From Pseudonocardiales bacterium (lineage in GTDB: Bacteria > Actinomycetota > Actinomycetes > Mycobacteriales > QHCD01): a DNA stretch of 38,395 bases. Below the pieces are notes generated by a model. It saw nothing but the letters and a program-made list of their open reading frames with translations, was not told the DNA's origin and ran no database searches. A program made the position numbers and the translations under genes. Of the stretch, positions 19,475-28,242 are shown piece after piece (the stretch's first letter is position 1; the number at the start of each line of letters is the position of its first letter). The stretch is from positions 1 to 38,395 of the forward strand of contig QHCD01000074.1 in NCBI GenBank assembly GCA_003244255.1, written 5' to 3'.

Positions 19475-20503
19475 TCAGCGCGCGCCGCGGCGGCCGAGCA
19501 GTGCCGGGATCGTGGCCGCCGCCTGCGAGAGCTCCTCGAGCAACGGGCCGGACAGTGCCTGCGCGCCGTCGCACTTCGCGGATTCCGGGCGCGGGTGCAC
19601 GTCGACGATCACGCCGTCGGCACCGGCCGCCATCCCCGCGCGGGCGAGCGGAACGACGAGGTCGCGCCGGCCTGCGGCGTGCGAAGGATCGATGATCACC
19701 GGCAGGTGCGAGAGTGCATGGACCACAGGGACCGCCGAGACGTCCAGCGTGTTGCGCGTTGCCGTCTCGAACGTGCGGATACCGCGCTCGCACAGCACGA
19801 TGTCGAGGTTGCCGCGCTGCGCGACGTACTCCGCGGCCATCAGCCACTCGTCGTAGGTCGAGGCGAACCCGCGCTTGAGCAGCACCGGTTTCCCGGCCGC
19901 GCCGACCTCACGCAGCAATGCGAAGTTGGTCATGTTCCGGGTCCCGATCTGCAGCATGTCGGCGTAGCGCGCCACCGTCTCGACGTCGCCGGCATCGATC
20001 ACCTCGGTGACGATCGGCAGGCCGACCTCGCTGCGCACGTCTGCGAGGATCCGCAGGGCGTCCTCGCCGAGCCCCTGGAACGCATACGGCGACGTCCGCG
20101 GCTTGTACGCGCCGCCGCGCATCATCGCGGCGCCTGCGGCGACTGCCATCCTGCCGGCTGCCAGTGTCTGCTCCGCCGTTTCCACCGCGCAGGGCCCGGC
20201 GATCAGGGTGAAGGTCTCGGGCCCGATCGGGACGCCGCGCACCGAGATCGTCGAGGTGGTGGTGTGATTCTCATGGCTCACGAGCTTGTACGGCGAGCTG
20301 ATCCGCACGATCTGAGCGACGCAGGGCAGCTGCTCGACGTCGATGCCTTCGAGGTGCGCGAGCACGTCCTCATCGCCGACGACGCCGATGATCGTGCGAT
20401 TCACCCCGCGCGAGACGAACGCCGAACCCCCCGCCCGCGCGACGTAGTCGGCCACCTGCTCGATGTCGGCGTGGCCGGCATTCGGCGCCATCACGATCAC
20501 CAC
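19475..20503 (-). CDS. aroF: 3-deoxy-7-phosphoheptulonate (DAHP) synthase, class I (beta type)
   Basis: The 342-residue protein catalyses the same reaction as the class II enzyme nearby but belongs to the unrelated class I-beta family. Residues 1-90 form a ferredoxin-like (ACT-like) regulatory domain (VIVMAPNAGHADIEQVADYV, then IIGVVGDE), as in Thermotoga maritima. The barrel follows with IAGPCAVE, GGAYKPRTSPYAFQG, VLLKRG, CERGIRTFE, VIIDPSHAAGRRD and VDVHPRPESAKCDGAQAL, which include the substrate-binding Lys/Arg and metal ligands. GTG 20503 has AGGAG seven bases upstream on the minus strand (+ strand 20511-20515). The N-terminal domain suggests feedback inhibition by an aromatic amino acid. 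It lies just downstream of the nfo-like gene on the same strand. Confidence 0.95.
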   Translation of the reverse strand: MVIVMAPNAGHADIEQVADYVARAGGSAFVSRGVNRTIIGVVGDEDVLAHLEGIDVEQLPCVAQIVRISSPYKLVSHENHTTTSTISVRGVPIGPETFTLIAGPCAVETAEQTLAAGRMAVAAGAAMMRGGAYKPRTSPYAFQGLGEDALRILADVRSEVGLPIVTEVIDAGDVETVARYADMLQIGTRNMTNFALLREVGAAGKPVLLKRGFASTYDEWLMAAEYVAQRGNLDIVLCERGIRTFETATRNTLDVSAVPVVHALSHLPVIIDPSHAAGRRDLVVPLARAGMAAGADGVIVDVHPRPESAKCDGAQALSGPLLEELSQAAATIPALLGRRGAR

Positions 20504-20513
20504 CGAACGGCTC

Positions 20514-21431
20514 CTATCGCGTCGTGGGTGCGGTGCGGATACCCAACCGAGTTGATCGTCGCGCACCGGCCTCCGCGGCATCCCGCAGGCCCCGCAACGC
20601 GGCGACGTCGGCGGCCTGGGTGTCCTCGCCGGTCTCGACCACGACGGGCACGCCGCGGCTCACGGGATGGCTGAACAGCACCCCGAACGACAAGGCGCCG
20701 ATCCGTCCGGCCCCGATCCCCGCGTGCCGGTCGCGGGTAGATCCCCGCTCGTCGCGGGAGTTGTTTGCGTGGATCAGCCCGAGGCGACCGCGGCCGACGC
20801 CGCGGTCGAGTGCCGTCAGCGCGCGCCGCATCCCGGCCGGCGTACCCAGATCCTCGCCCGCGGCGAAAGCGTGACACGTGTCGAGGCACACTCCGAGCAG
20901 CGGATGGTGGTCGAGGTTCGCGAGATATTCCGGCAGGTCCGCGATCCGGGCCGCCAGCGCGCATCCGCCACCCGCGGTCGGTTCGATGAGCAGCCGTGGC
21001 GCGCCGTCCGGCATCGCGTCGAGCACCGGTAGCAGCGCCTCGCGCACCCGTCGCAGCGCCTCTTCGCGGCGCGCGTCGCCGACCGCCGACCCTGCGTGTA
21101 CGACGACGCCGGCAGCGCCGATCTCCGCCCCGCGCCGTAGCGAGTGCAGCACCGCCGCGACCGAGTTCGTGCGGGTAGCCGGAGTCGGCGAGGCGAGGTT
21201 GATCAGGTAGGGCGCGTGCACGAATGCGGGCATCCCTCGGGCGGAGCAGCCTTCGCGGAAAGCGTTGTCCTCCTCGGGTTTTCCCGCCGCGGGCGCCCAG
21301 CCGCGCGGGTTGGTGATGAAGACCTGAACGGCCTCGGCGCCGATCCGATCGGCGTGCGCGAGGCCACCGGTCGCTAGTCCGCGGGTCACCGGCACGTGCG
21401 CGCCCACCAGCGAGCGCCGTCGTCGCGGCAT
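20514..21431 (-). CDS. nfo: endonuclease IV (deoxyribonuclease IV)
   Basis: The 305-residue TIM-barrel enzyme nicks DNA 5' to abasic sites in base excision repair. Zinc-ligand and family motifs are all present: SLVGAHVP near 7, QVFITNPRGW near 36, FVHAPYLINLA near 69, VVVHAGS near 108, LLIEPTAGGG near 147, CLDTCHAFAAGEDL near 183, HANNSRDERGSTRDRHAGIG near 222 and VVVETGED near 262. ATG 21431 lies two bases after the kinase stop with GAGG just upstream, so it is cotranscribed with pknL. Eleven bases separate it from aroF, making a pknL-nfo-aroF minus-strand operon. Confidence 0.93.
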   Translation of the reverse strand: MPRRRRSLVGAHVPVTRGLATGGLAHADRIGAEAVQVFITNPRGWAPAAGKPEEDNAFREGCSARGMPAFVHAPYLINLASPTPATRTNSVAAVLHSLRRGAEIGAAGVVVHAGSAVGDARREEALRRVREALLPVLDAMPDGAPRLLIEPTAGGGCALAARIADLPEYLANLDHHPLLGVCLDTCHAFAAGEDLGTPAGMRRALTALDRGVGRGRLGLIHANNSRDERGSTRDRHAGIGAGRIGALSFGVLFSHPVSRGVPVVVETGEDTQAADVAALRGLRDAAEAGARRSTRLGIRTAPTTR

Positions 21432-21433
21432 CC

Positions 21434-23512
21434 TCAGACGAGCACGACGACGACGCGCGAGCCGCGGGCCACCGCCGAGCCCGCGTCGGTGCGCTGTGAC
21501 ACGACGACGCCCCGCAGCGGGATGAAGATCCACCGGTGCACGGCAACCAGGCCCGCCGCGCGCAGCGTCGAGTCGGCTTCCGACGCCGACATCCCAACGA
21601 CTCGCGGCACGGTCACCAGATCCGGTCCCTGCGAGACGACGACGTAGACCGTGGTGCCCAGCCGTACCGCTCCGGACGCCGGCCGCTGGCTGATCACCGC
21701 GCCGGGAGTGACGGCGATGCTGAAGCCCGAGGTCGAGTTGATGTTGAGGTCGGCGTTGAGTACCGCCGCGGTGGCGTCGGGAAGCGTTCTGCCCCGAACG
21801 TCGGGGACCGCGACCAGATGCGGACCCTTCGAGACCACGACCGAGATCGCGCTGCCGGGAGCTACGGCGCCGTGTGTGGGGCGCTGGCTGATGACCACAC
21901 CGACCGCCACCTGCTCGTCGAACGCCCGAGCCGGACTGATCCGCAACCGGCTGCCGGCGATCACCGACGTCGCGCTGGACAGCGACTTCCCGACGACGTC
22001 CGGCACGGGGACCGGGCGGGTGCCCGACGAGACCCGCACCCCGACCGTGGCGCCGCGGGTCAGCCGGGTGCCGGCCCCGGGATCGGAGGCCACGACCTGT
22101 CCGGCCGGCACCGAATCGCTGTAGGCCGGCGCGTCGGAGACCCGCAGGTGCAGGTGCGCGCTGCGGGCCAGCGCGGTGGCCTGCACCGGTTTCATCCGGG
22201 TCAGCTGCGGCACGGTTGTGAACCGTCCGCTGCCCAGCCACCAGCCGCCTACCGCCGCGGCGGTCGCCAGCAGCAGGATGACGATGACGGCGGCGAGGAA
22301 CCGGTGCCGGCGCCGCCGCCGTTCCTCGGCACGCACGGCGGCGGACCGGTCCGGCGGTCTGGCCCGCAGCGCGGCCGCGGGGGGCCGCGGGCCGCTGGGC
22401 GCGGGCACGCGCGCGGTCCCGCTCGGGGACCTGGTTCGGGGCCCGGTGGACACCGCGGTCGGAGCCACGGCACGGACGGCCGTGTACGCCGGTGCGTCGG
22501 CGCTGCGAGGCCTCGACTGGGTGCCGCGAGTCGCGGTCGCGCCGCGGCTGGTGCGCCACGTCGTCGCCGGCCCCGTCGGTCGGGGCGGCGCGCCCTGCGG
22601 GCGGGTTGCCTGCGTGCGCGTCGCTTGCCGCAGCCGCGGCGGGATGGGCACCCTGCGCAGCTGCGCTGCCTGCCGGACGTCGAACAGCTCGGCCAGGAAC
22701 GCGCCAGCGTTCTGCGGGCGGGCCCGAGGATCGCGCCGGGTGGCCCGCACGGTGAGATCCGAGAGCGCCGCGGGCATGCCGCGGACCCGGTGGATCGGCG
22801 GCGCGATGTCGGAGTGCACGTGCTGGTAGGCGATCGACACGGCCGACTCGCCATGAAACGGCGGCACGCCGGTGAGCATCTCGTAGAGCACCACGCCTGC
22901 TGAGTAGACGTCGGTGCGCGCATCGGTGGCCCGGCGCGCGACCTGCTCGGGTGCGACGTAGGCCACCGTGCCCATCGCCAGGTTCGTCGCCGTCGGGCCC
23001 ATCTCGGCCTGCGCCACGGCGCGGGCCAGCCCGAAGTCGGCGACCTTCACCAGGCCGTCGTCGGAGAGCAGGACGTTCTCGGGCTTTACGTCGCGGTGGA
23101 TCAGTCCGGCTCGATGGGCGGTGCCGAGCGCCGCCAGCATCGGCTCCATGACGGCGACCGCGAGTTCGGGAGAGAGCCGGCCGTGCTCGCGCAGCAGGTC
23201 GCGCAGGGTGCGGCCGCGCACCAGCTCCATCACCAGGAAGACCCGGCCGAGATCCTCGCCCTGATCGTGGACGGCGACGACGTTGACGTGCGAGAGCCGG
23301 GCGGCCGTGCGGGCCTCTTGTTCGAAGCGCCGCACGAACGCTGGGTCGTGCGCCAGCGACGGCGCCATCACCTTGATCGCCACCGTGCGGTCCAGGCGCA
23401 GGTCGGTGCCGGCGTAGACGCTGGACATGCCGCCGTGCGCGAGCAGGCCCTCGATGCGGTAGCGCCCCTCGAGGACCGACCCGACCATGGGATCGACCAG
23501 CACGCTCGACAC
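21434..23512 (-). CDS. pknL: PknL-type Ser/Thr protein kinase with four PASTA domains
   Basis: The 692-residue receptor kinase has an N-terminal kinase domain (about 15-275) with the ATP-binding Lys47 in VAIKVM, the HRDVKPEN catalytic loop, DFGLA and the APEQ segment. A Pro/Arg/Thr-rich linker of about 110 residues follows, then one transmembrane helix (FLAAVIVILLLATAAAVGGWW, near 405-425). Four extracellular PASTA repeats end the protein (segments such as VPDVVGKSLSSA, VPDVRGRTLPDA and VPRVVGMSASEA). PASTA repeats bind peptidoglycan or lipid II fragments. M. tuberculosis PknL lacks them, but the gene neighbourhood is the same, and its substrate Rv2175c has a homologue at 24242-24631. The GTG start is preceded by TAGACT at a distance of six bases, which suggests a leaderless mRNA. 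Confidence 0.93.
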   Translation of the reverse strand: MSSVLVDPMVGSVLEGRYRIEGLLAHGGMSSVYAGTDLRLDRTVAIKVMAPSLAHDPAFVRRFEQEARTAARLSHVNVVAVHDQGEDLGRVFLVMELVRGRTLRDLLREHGRLSPELAVAVMEPMLAALGTAHRAGLIHRDVKPENVLLSDDGLVKVADFGLARAVAQAEMGPTATNLAMGTVAYVAPEQVARRATDARTDVYSAGVVLYEMLTGVPPFHGESAVSIAYQHVHSDIAPPIHRVRGMPAALSDLTVRATRRDPRARPQNAGAFLAELFDVRQAAQLRRVPIPPRLRQATRTQATRPQGAPPRPTGPATTWRTSRGATATRGTQSRPRSADAPAYTAVRAVAPTAVSTGPRTRSPSGTARVPAPSGPRPPAAALRARPPDRSAAVRAEERRRRRHRFLAAVIVILLLATAAAVGGWWLGSGRFTTVPQLTRMKPVQATALARSAHLHLRVSDAPAYSDSVPAGQVVASDPGAGTRLTRGATVGVRVSSGTRPVPVPDVVGKSLSSATSVIAGSRLRISPARAFDEQVAVGVVISQRPTHGAVAPGSAISVVVSKGPHLVAVPDVRGRTLPDATAAVLNADLNINSTSGFSIAVTPGAVISQRPASGAVRLGTTVYVVVSQGPDLVTVPRVVGMSASEADSTLRAAGLVAVHRWIFIPLRGVVVSQRTDAGSAVARGSRVVVVLV

Positions 23513-23518
23513 GGGACG

Positions 23519-23524
23519 AGTCTA
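23519..23524 (-). promoter_or_regulatory. -10 box of a probable leaderless pknL transcript
   Basis: On the minus strand TAGACT ends six bases before the GTG start at 23512, and there is no Shine-Dalgarno sequence. This is the same arrangement as at aroG. Confidence 0.4.
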
Positions 23525-23654
23525 CGGTCCGCATGCGCGCTGGCCGGTGAACGCCGAGGTGGCCGGTCGGATTCGGCTGGCCCGCGCGGAAACGAGATCG
23601 CGCCGCGCGCCGTCGTAGGGTGGTGCCGCACGTCCGGGGCGAGGGGAGCACACG

Positions 23655-24188
23655 ATGCGTCGATGTCGCGCGGTCGCGGGGGTCGCCGCGCCGCTGGCGC
23701 TGAGTCTCCTGCTGGTCGGCTGCCAGAAGGGGTCGGCGAGCAAACCGGCGCAGCAGGCGTTCGCGGGGTCGGACATCGAGCGCACGATCGAGAACCAGCT
23801 CGCCCCGCAACTGCAGCAGAAGGGTCTGACCGCGGGCGCGGCGAGCTGCCCGGCGAAGGTGTCGCCCACGGCCGATCGACCCGGGGCGTGCACCCTGCAG
23901 GTCGAGGGCCAGCCGACCCGGATCAAGGTCGTCCGCAGCGGCACCGGTTTCCAGGTGTCGGTGGACCAGGTCGTCGTCAACATCGCGAGCTTCGAGGCCC
24001 TCGCCGAGCACGAGGAGAAGCAGAAGTACACGTTCAACTGCGGCAGCGAGACGGCGAAGGTGATCAACGTCGGCGGTACGGTGGACTGCCTCGCCACCCC
24101 GCAGCGAAAGGGCGGCGCGGTGCAGTTCGTCGCCACGTTCAGCGATCTCGCGGGGCATTTCACGCTGCAACCGAAGACGACGAACTGA
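23655..24188 (+). CDS. DUF4333-type lipoprotein
   Basis: The 177-residue precursor has a lipoprotein signal with lipobox LLVGC (Cys23). Two DUF4333-like repeats follow. The first runs from about 36 to 108 (IERTIENQL, ASCPAKV, GACTLQVEG). The second, about 109-172, keeps the paired cysteines (NCGSETAKVINVGGTVDCLA). DUF4333 domains are common in actinobacterial surface lipoproteins and their role is unknown. ATG 23655 follows GGGGAG, and a TAGGGT at 23616-23621 may be its -10 box. The gene is divergent from pknL and lies upstream of the Rv2175c-like gene; a link with PASTA-kinase signalling is only positional. Confidence 0.8.
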   Translation: MRRCRAVAGVAAPLALSLLLVGCQKGSASKPAQQAFAGSDIERTIENQLAPQLQQKGLTAGAASCPAKVSPTADRPGACTLQVEGQPTRIKVVRSGTGFQVSVDQVVVNIASFEALAEHEEKQKYTFNCGSETAKVINVGGTVDCLATPQRKGGAVQFVATFSDLAGHFTLQPKTTN

Positions 24189-24241
24189 CCGGTCGATCAC
24201 CCAGGTGAGGCGCGCGCAGACGCGCATGGCAACCTGGCCGG

Positions 24242-24631
24242 GTGAGCATTCCGGCCCAGAACGCACAGCAGACCTCGGCGGGCCCGCAGCGCTGGCTTGG
24301 CCTGGCGGATGCCGCGGCCCGAATGCAGCTGCCCGTCTCGGCTCTGCGCAGGATGATCGCCGAGGGCAAGCTGCTCGCGGTCCGCCGCGACCGCGAGGAT
24401 CAGATACCCGTTGACTTCCTGGCCGAACCGACCGATGACGGAGACCCGGCCGTGCCGGTGAAGGGTCTCGCCGGCACCATCACCCTGCTGCGCGACGCGG
24501 GGTTCGCGTCCGCCGAGGCGATCGGCTGGCTGTATGCGGCCGACGACACCCTGCCCGGAACGCCGATCGAGGCGCTGCGGGCCGATCGCGGCACCGAGGT
24601 GCACCGGCGGGCCCAGGCAGCCGGCTTCTAG
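24242..24631 (+). CDS. Rv2175c-like winged-helix DNA-binding protein
   Basis: The 129-residue protein resembles M. tuberculosis Rv2175c, a DNA-binding substrate of PknL. It has a short flexible N-terminus with Thr11, a possible phosphosite. A MerR/excisionase-like helix-turn-helix follows at about 18-55 (RWLGLADAAARMQLPVSALRRMIAEGKLLAVRRD), then QIPVDFLAE and a C-terminal domain (AVPVKGLAGTITLLRDAGF, EAIGWLYAADDTLPGTPIEALRADRGTEV). The GTG start and the pairing with the kinase gene across the intervening lipoprotein gene are conserved in context. It ends seven bases before crtYc, so it may be cotranscribed with the lycopene cyclase genes. Confidence 0.88.
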   Translation: MSIPAQNAQQTSAGPQRWLGLADAAARMQLPVSALRRMIAEGKLLAVRRDREDQIPVDFLAEPTDDGDPAVPVKGLAGTITLLRDAGFASAEAIGWLYAADDTLPGTPIEALRADRGTEVHRRAQAAGF

Positions 24632-24638
24632 GGTCCTG

Positions 24639-24998
24639 ATGCACCTGCTCTATCTCGGCCTGCTGGCCGGCTGCCTGCTCGTCAGCGTGCCGCTGGAGTT
24701 CGCGCTGCAGCTGCGGGTTCTCTCCCGGCCGCGTCGGTGGCTCGGCGCCGTCCTCCCGGTCGCCGCGGCGTTCGTCGCCTGGGACTGTTACGCCGTCCGG
24801 CACCGGCAGTGGTCCTACGACGACGTGCACACGCTGGGTCTGCGGCTGCCGGAGGCAGTGTTCGCGCGGCTGCCGCTCGAGGAGGTGCTCTTCTTCCTCG
24901 TCGTCCCCACTGCCGCGATCCTCGGCTACGAGGCGGTGCGCATGGTCATGTTCCGGCGGGCCGGCGGCGCCGGGCCGGCCGGCGGTCAACGTCGGTGA
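24639..24998 (+). CDS. crtYc: lycopene cyclase subunit CrtYc
   Basis: The 119-residue membrane protein is one half of the heterodimeric actinobacterial lycopene cyclase. It has three transmembrane helices: residues about 2-20, 33-50 and 80-100. The family signature WSYDDVHTLGLRLP-EAVF and the PLEEVLFFLVVPTAAILGYEAVR motif with its conserved acidic pair are present. ATG 24639 lies seven bases after the previous stop, and the TGA overlaps the GTG of crtYd (24995-24998). With CrtYd it closes the end of lycopene or neurosporene into an ionone ring; beta versus epsilon specificity cannot be told from sequence. Confidence 0.92.
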   Translation: MHLLYLGLLAGCLLVSVPLEFALQLRVLSRPRRWLGAVLPVAAAFVAWDCYAVRHRQWSYDDVHTLGLRLPEAVFARLPLEEVLFFLVVPTAAILGYEAVRMVMFRRAGGAGPAGGQRR

Positions 24999-25315
24999 GC
25001 TACACCCTGCTGGCGTGCCTCGCCGCCGCGGTGGCGGTGCTGGTAGACCTCGCGCTGCTGCGCACCCGGCTGCTCGCCGGAAAGGTGTTCTGGATCGCCT
25101 ACGTCATCGTGCTCGGTTTCCAGCTGCTGGTGAACGGCATCCTGACCGGCCGCCACATCGTGCGGTACGACCCCGCCGCCATCCTCGGCCCGCGCATCGC
25201 GTGGGCGCCGGTCGAGGATCTGCTGACCGGCTTCGCCCTGGTGACGCTCACGCTCTCGGCCTGGGTCTGGCTCGGGCGGCAATCCCGTGGACACGACGAC
25301 CAGCCGTGTGGATAG
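24995..25315 (+). CDS. crtYd: lycopene cyclase subunit CrtYd
   Basis: The 106-residue partner subunit of CrtYc has three predicted transmembrane helices. Family motifs seen are FWIAYVIVLGFQLLVNGILT, the conserved PRIAWAPVEDLLTGFALVTL with its acidic pair, and a short polar tail. It starts at GTG 24995, overlapping the crtYc stop, so both subunits are made together. The pair resembles the Corynebacterium, Mycobacterium and Brevibacterium heterodimeric cyclases rather than the single-chain CrtY or CrtL. Confidence 0.92.
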   Translation: MSYTLLACLAAAVAVLVDLALLRTRLLAGKVFWIAYVIVLGFQLLVNGILTGRHIVRYDPAAILGPRIAWAPVEDLLTGFALVTLTLSAWVWLGRQSRGHDDQPCG

Positions 25316-25322
25316 TGGCGCG

Positions 25323-25670
25323 ATGGCGAGCAACTGGTACTCCGTGGTCATCGACGCGAACGACATCGCCGTGCTCTCCCGCTGGTGGGCGCAGGTGCTT
25401 GGCTACTCGATCGTCTTCGAGTCCGAGACCGAGGTCGCGATCGCGAAGGACGAGGACACCAATCCCGGAATCGTCTTCGTACCCGTCCCTGAGGGGAAGA
25501 CGGTCAAGAACCGCCTGCACATCGACCTGAACCCCGACGACCAGGCCGCCGAGGTGGACAGGCTGATCGATCTCGGCGCGAGGCGGGCCGACGTCGGCCA
25601 GGGCGAATCCCGCTGGGTTGTGCTCGCCGATCCCGAGGGCAACGAGTTCTGCGTGCTCACCGCGCGCTGA
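25323..25670 (+). CDS. VOC (glyoxalase-like) family protein
   Basis: The 115-residue protein has the paired beta-alpha-beta-beta-beta modules of the VOC fold. The first runs from VVIDANDIAVLSRWWAQVLGY to GIVFVPVPE. The second includes NRLHIDLNPDDQAAEVDRLIDLGARR and WVVLADPEGNEFCVLTAR. The HIDL and EGNEF segments carry the usual metal-ligand positions. Substrate is unknown. ATG 25323 lies seven bases after crtYd with no clear Shine-Dalgarno, so coupled translation is likely; an in-frame ATG at 25287 would overlap crtYd. It faces the crtB gene across 30 bp. Confidence 0.85.
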   Translation: MASNWYSVVIDANDIAVLSRWWAQVLGYSIVFESETEVAIAKDEDTNPGIVFVPVPEGKTVKNRLHIDLNPDDQAAEVDRLIDLGARRADVGQGESRWVVLADPEGNEFCVLTAR

Positions 25671-25700
25671 TCCGCACCGACCCGATCGCGCGTCCCGCGG

Positions 25701-26621
25701 TCAGCTTCGGGAGGCTCTGCGCCTGCGGGTGCGCTGGGCGCGCTGGGCGCGCTGGGCGCGCAGCCACGCCGGCGCGCCGACGGCCGCGCGCCGCCAGCCC
25801 GGCACGCTGACCCGCCGCCGTAGCACGTCGTAGTCGGCGCGCTCGACGGCGTCGAGGATCCGGCTGTACAGGCAGCAGGCCGCCTCGACGCAGTCGCGGC
25901 TCTGCGGGTGCAGCATCGCGATGCCCGGCCGGGCGGCGGCATAGATTTCGCGGGCGCGCTCGATCTCGAAGGACAGCAGGTTGCGGATCGGGCCGTCGGC
26001 GATGCCGCGGGCCAGCCGGTCGCGATCGACGCCGTAGCGGGCAAGATCCTCTTCGGGCAGGTAGATGCGGCCCCGGGCCAGGTCCTCGCCGACGTCGCGG
26101 ATGAAGTTGGTGAGCTGGAAGGCGATGCCGAGTTTGGCCGCATACGGCGCCGCACCGGATTCCTCGACGCCGTCGGCCGTGCCGAGAACGGGCAGGACCA
26201 GCAGGCCGATCACCGCTGCCGATCCCCACATGTACTCGCACAGGTCGGTGTAGGTCGGGTAGCCGGTGATGCGCAGGTCGGATTCCATCGCGTCGAGGAA
26301 GTCCGACAGATGCTGGCGCGGCAGGCCGAACCTACGCACCGTGTCGCGGAGCGCCGCGACCGCCGGAGAGCTGGCGGGGGAGTCGTGGTCGAGTTCGGCG
26401 CGTAGCCGGTCGAGCCGCGCGCGGGCCGTGGATACGCCGGCGGTATCGACGAGATCATCGGCCCAGCGCGCGAAGCCGTAGAGCGCGTGCACGTGCGGCC
26501 GCTTCGCCGGCGGCAGCAGGCGGGTGGCGAGGTAGAAGGTGCGGCCGTGCCGCGCGTGCAGCCTGCGGCTCGCGTCGTAGGACACGCGCAACGCCGCGCC
26601 GTCGATCCGCGCGGCGTCCAT
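25701..26621 (-). CDS. crtB: phytoene synthase CrtB
   Basis: The 306-residue enzyme joins two geranylgeranyl diphosphates to phytoene, the first committed carotenoid step. The squalene/phytoene synthase motifs are clear: FYLATRLLP near 29, YGFARWADDLVD with the first Asp-rich motif near 48-59, YMWGSAAVIGLL near 132 and FQLTNFIRDVGEDLARGRIYLPEEDL with the second Asp-rich motif near 168-193. ATG 26621 is used because family homology begins near residue 12. The C-terminus ends in a repetitive basic tail (RAQRAQRAQR) encoded by a 9-bp tandem repeat at 25731-25757, which is unusual for the family. It lies 74 bp after crtI on the same strand. Confidence 0.95.
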   Translation of the reverse strand: MDAARIDGAALRVSYDASRRLHARHGRTFYLATRLLPPAKRPHVHALYGFARWADDLVDTAGVSTARARLDRLRAELDHDSPASSPAVAALRDTVRRFGLPRQHLSDFLDAMESDLRITGYPTYTDLCEYMWGSAAVIGLLVLPVLGTADGVEESGAAPYAAKLGIAFQLTNFIRDVGEDLARGRIYLPEEDLARYGVDRDRLARGIADGPIRNLLSFEIERAREIYAAARPGIAMLHPQSRDCVEAACCLYSRILDAVERADYDVLRRRVSVPGWRRAAVGAPAWLRAQRAQRAQRTRRRRASRS

Positions 26622-26695
26622 GTCGCGGGCGCTCTGCACCCGGCGATGGTCCCAGACCCGTTGGTGCGCCGCTCGCCGACCGGGCGCCCCGCCCC

Positions 26696-28180
26696 TCAGC
26701 CGGTGATGCGCTGCGCCGCGAGCCGGCCGGACACCAGCGCCATCGGCACGCCGACGCCCGGGACGGTCCAGGCTCCGGCGAGCACGACGTTCTCCAGCCC
26801 CCGCACCATGTTGGCGAACCGGAACGGACCGGTCTGCGCCACGGTGTGCGCGGCTGCGAACGGTGTGCCGTTGGCGTGACCTGCTGCTCGCCAATCGGCG
26901 GGCGTGACGAGTCGCTCCACCTCAATGGCTTCGCCGAAACCGTCGTATCCACGGCGTTCCAGCGTTCTCACCAGCTCGTCGCGATAGCGCGGTCCGATGC
27001 GTGCCCAGTCGATGTTGCTCGTCGCGGGCACCGGCGCGAGGACGTAGTAGCCGTGCCGGCCGCGCGGGGCCAGCGAGGGATCGGTGTGCGACGCAACGGT
27101 CACCAGCAACGACGGGTCGCTCATCAACCGGCCGTCGTCGATGAGCTCGCGGAAGGTCCGCCGCCAGGCCGTGCCGAAGAGCACGTTGTGGTGGGCCAGC
27201 TGCGGGTAACCCGTGCGGCTACCGACATGAAGCAGCACGCACGACGGCGAGACCCGCACGAACCGCAGCCGCCGTGGCGCAACCCGCGCAGGCAACAGGT
27301 CGCGATACGTCGTCGGCAGGTCTCCGGTGACGACGACGGCGTCCGCGGCGATTTGCTCGCCGGACTCGGTGACGACGCCGGTGGCGCGATCGCCATCGAC
27401 CGCGATCCGCGAAACCGCTGTGGCGTAATGGAATCGCACACCGTGTGCTGTGGCGGCGGCGGCCAGCGCGCGGGGGATCTCGTGCACACCTCCGCGCGGA
27501 AAGACGGCGCCGCCGATTGTGTCGAGGTGGGCAATCACGGCATAGAGTGCGCGCGCGTCATACGGCGAGAGGCCCACGTAGAGGGCCTGGAAGCTGAACG
27601 CACGGCGGATGTCGTCGTCGGGGAGGAACCGGCGCGTCGCGGCATCCAGGCCGCGGAAGCCGCCCAGCGCGGCTAGTCGCGCGAGCGGCCGGCCCACCAG
27701 GCGAAGCGGCGAGTCGGCATTGCTGTCGATGAAGCGGCTCCACTGCACGTCGTAGAGGTCCGCCAGCCAGCGCGCGAACTTGCGGTACCCGGCGGCCGCG
27801 GCCGGCCCGCGCAGGGCGGCGATGGCTTCGGCGGTGCGGTCGGTGTCGCTGTGCACGTCGAGTCGTTCCCCGCCGGCGAAGAACGCCCGGTAGACCGGAT
27901 CGAGCCGGACGAGGTCGAGGCGGTCCGCAGCACGCTCGCCGACGCAGCGCAGCGCATCGTCGATCAGCCGCGGCATCGTGATGACGGTAGGACCGGTGTC
28001 GAAGGTGTAGCCGCCGAGGCGGAGCCGGCCGGCACAGCCGCCCGGATCGGCGCAGCGCTCGACCACCGTGACCTCGCGGCCGGCACCGCACAGCCGCAAC
28101 GCTGCCGAGAGACCGGCGAGGCCTGCGCCGACCACGACGACCCGCCCGGTGGCCCCGCTGACCGTGCGCATCGTCGTCAT
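26696..28180 (-). CDS. crtI: phytoene desaturase CrtI
   Basis: The 494-residue FAD enzyme desaturates phytoene to lycopene. It opens with the dinucleotide-binding [17 protein letters not shown] (near 13-29) and has the family segments [15 protein letters not shown] near 60, [22 protein letters not shown] near 205, [13 protein letters not shown], and the C-terminal [32 protein letters not shown] 28180 is given; ATG 28171, three residues inside, has a better-spaced GAGG and could be the true start. The gene is divergent from metF across 61 bp and precedes crtB. The number of desaturations cannot be told from sequence. Confidence 0.94.
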   Translation of the reverse strand: MTTMRTVSGATGRVVVVGAGLAGLSAALRLCGAGREVTVVERCADPGGCAGRLRLGGYTFDTGPTVITMPRLIDDALRCVGERAADRLDLVRLDPVYRAFFAGGERLDVHSDTDRTAEAIAALRGPAAAAGYRKFARWLADLYDVQWSRFIDSNADSPLRLVGRPLARLAALGGFRGLDAATRRFLPDDDIRRAFSFQALYVGLSPYDARALYAVIAHLDTIGGAVFPRGGVHEIPRALAAAATAHGVRFHYATAVSRIAVDGDRATGVVTESGEQIAADAVVVTGDLPTTYRDLLPARVAPRRLRFVRVSPSCVLLHVGSRTGYPQLAHHNVLFGTAWRRTFRELIDDGRLMSDPSLLVTVASHTDPSLAPRGRHGYYVLAPVPATSNIDWARIGPRYRDELVRTLERRGYDGFGEAIEVERLVTPADWRAAGHANGTPFAAAHTVAQTGPFRFANMVRGLENVVLAGAWTVPGVGVPMALVSGRLAAQRITG

Positions 28181-28228
28181 CCTCGCCGATCCGGCCCGCG
28201 GTTGCGCGACCGGCTCGTACGAACGCTC

Positions 28229-28242
28229 TACTCTCGTTGGCA
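28229..28242 (+). promoter_or_regulatory. -10 box of a probable leaderless metF transcript
   Basis: TACTCT at 28229-28234 ends seven bases before ATG 28242 and no Shine-Dalgarno is present. This is a third instance of the leaderless arrangement in the window. Confidence 0.4.

Noticed and set aside
20514..24266. A single 1,250-codon minus-strand frame that looks like a giant fusion including endonuclease IV
   Set aside because: Only its last 305 codons are a real gene; the rest is the wrong frame of the kinase and the antisense of the lipoprotein gene. The true start at 21431 follows the kinase stop by two bases.
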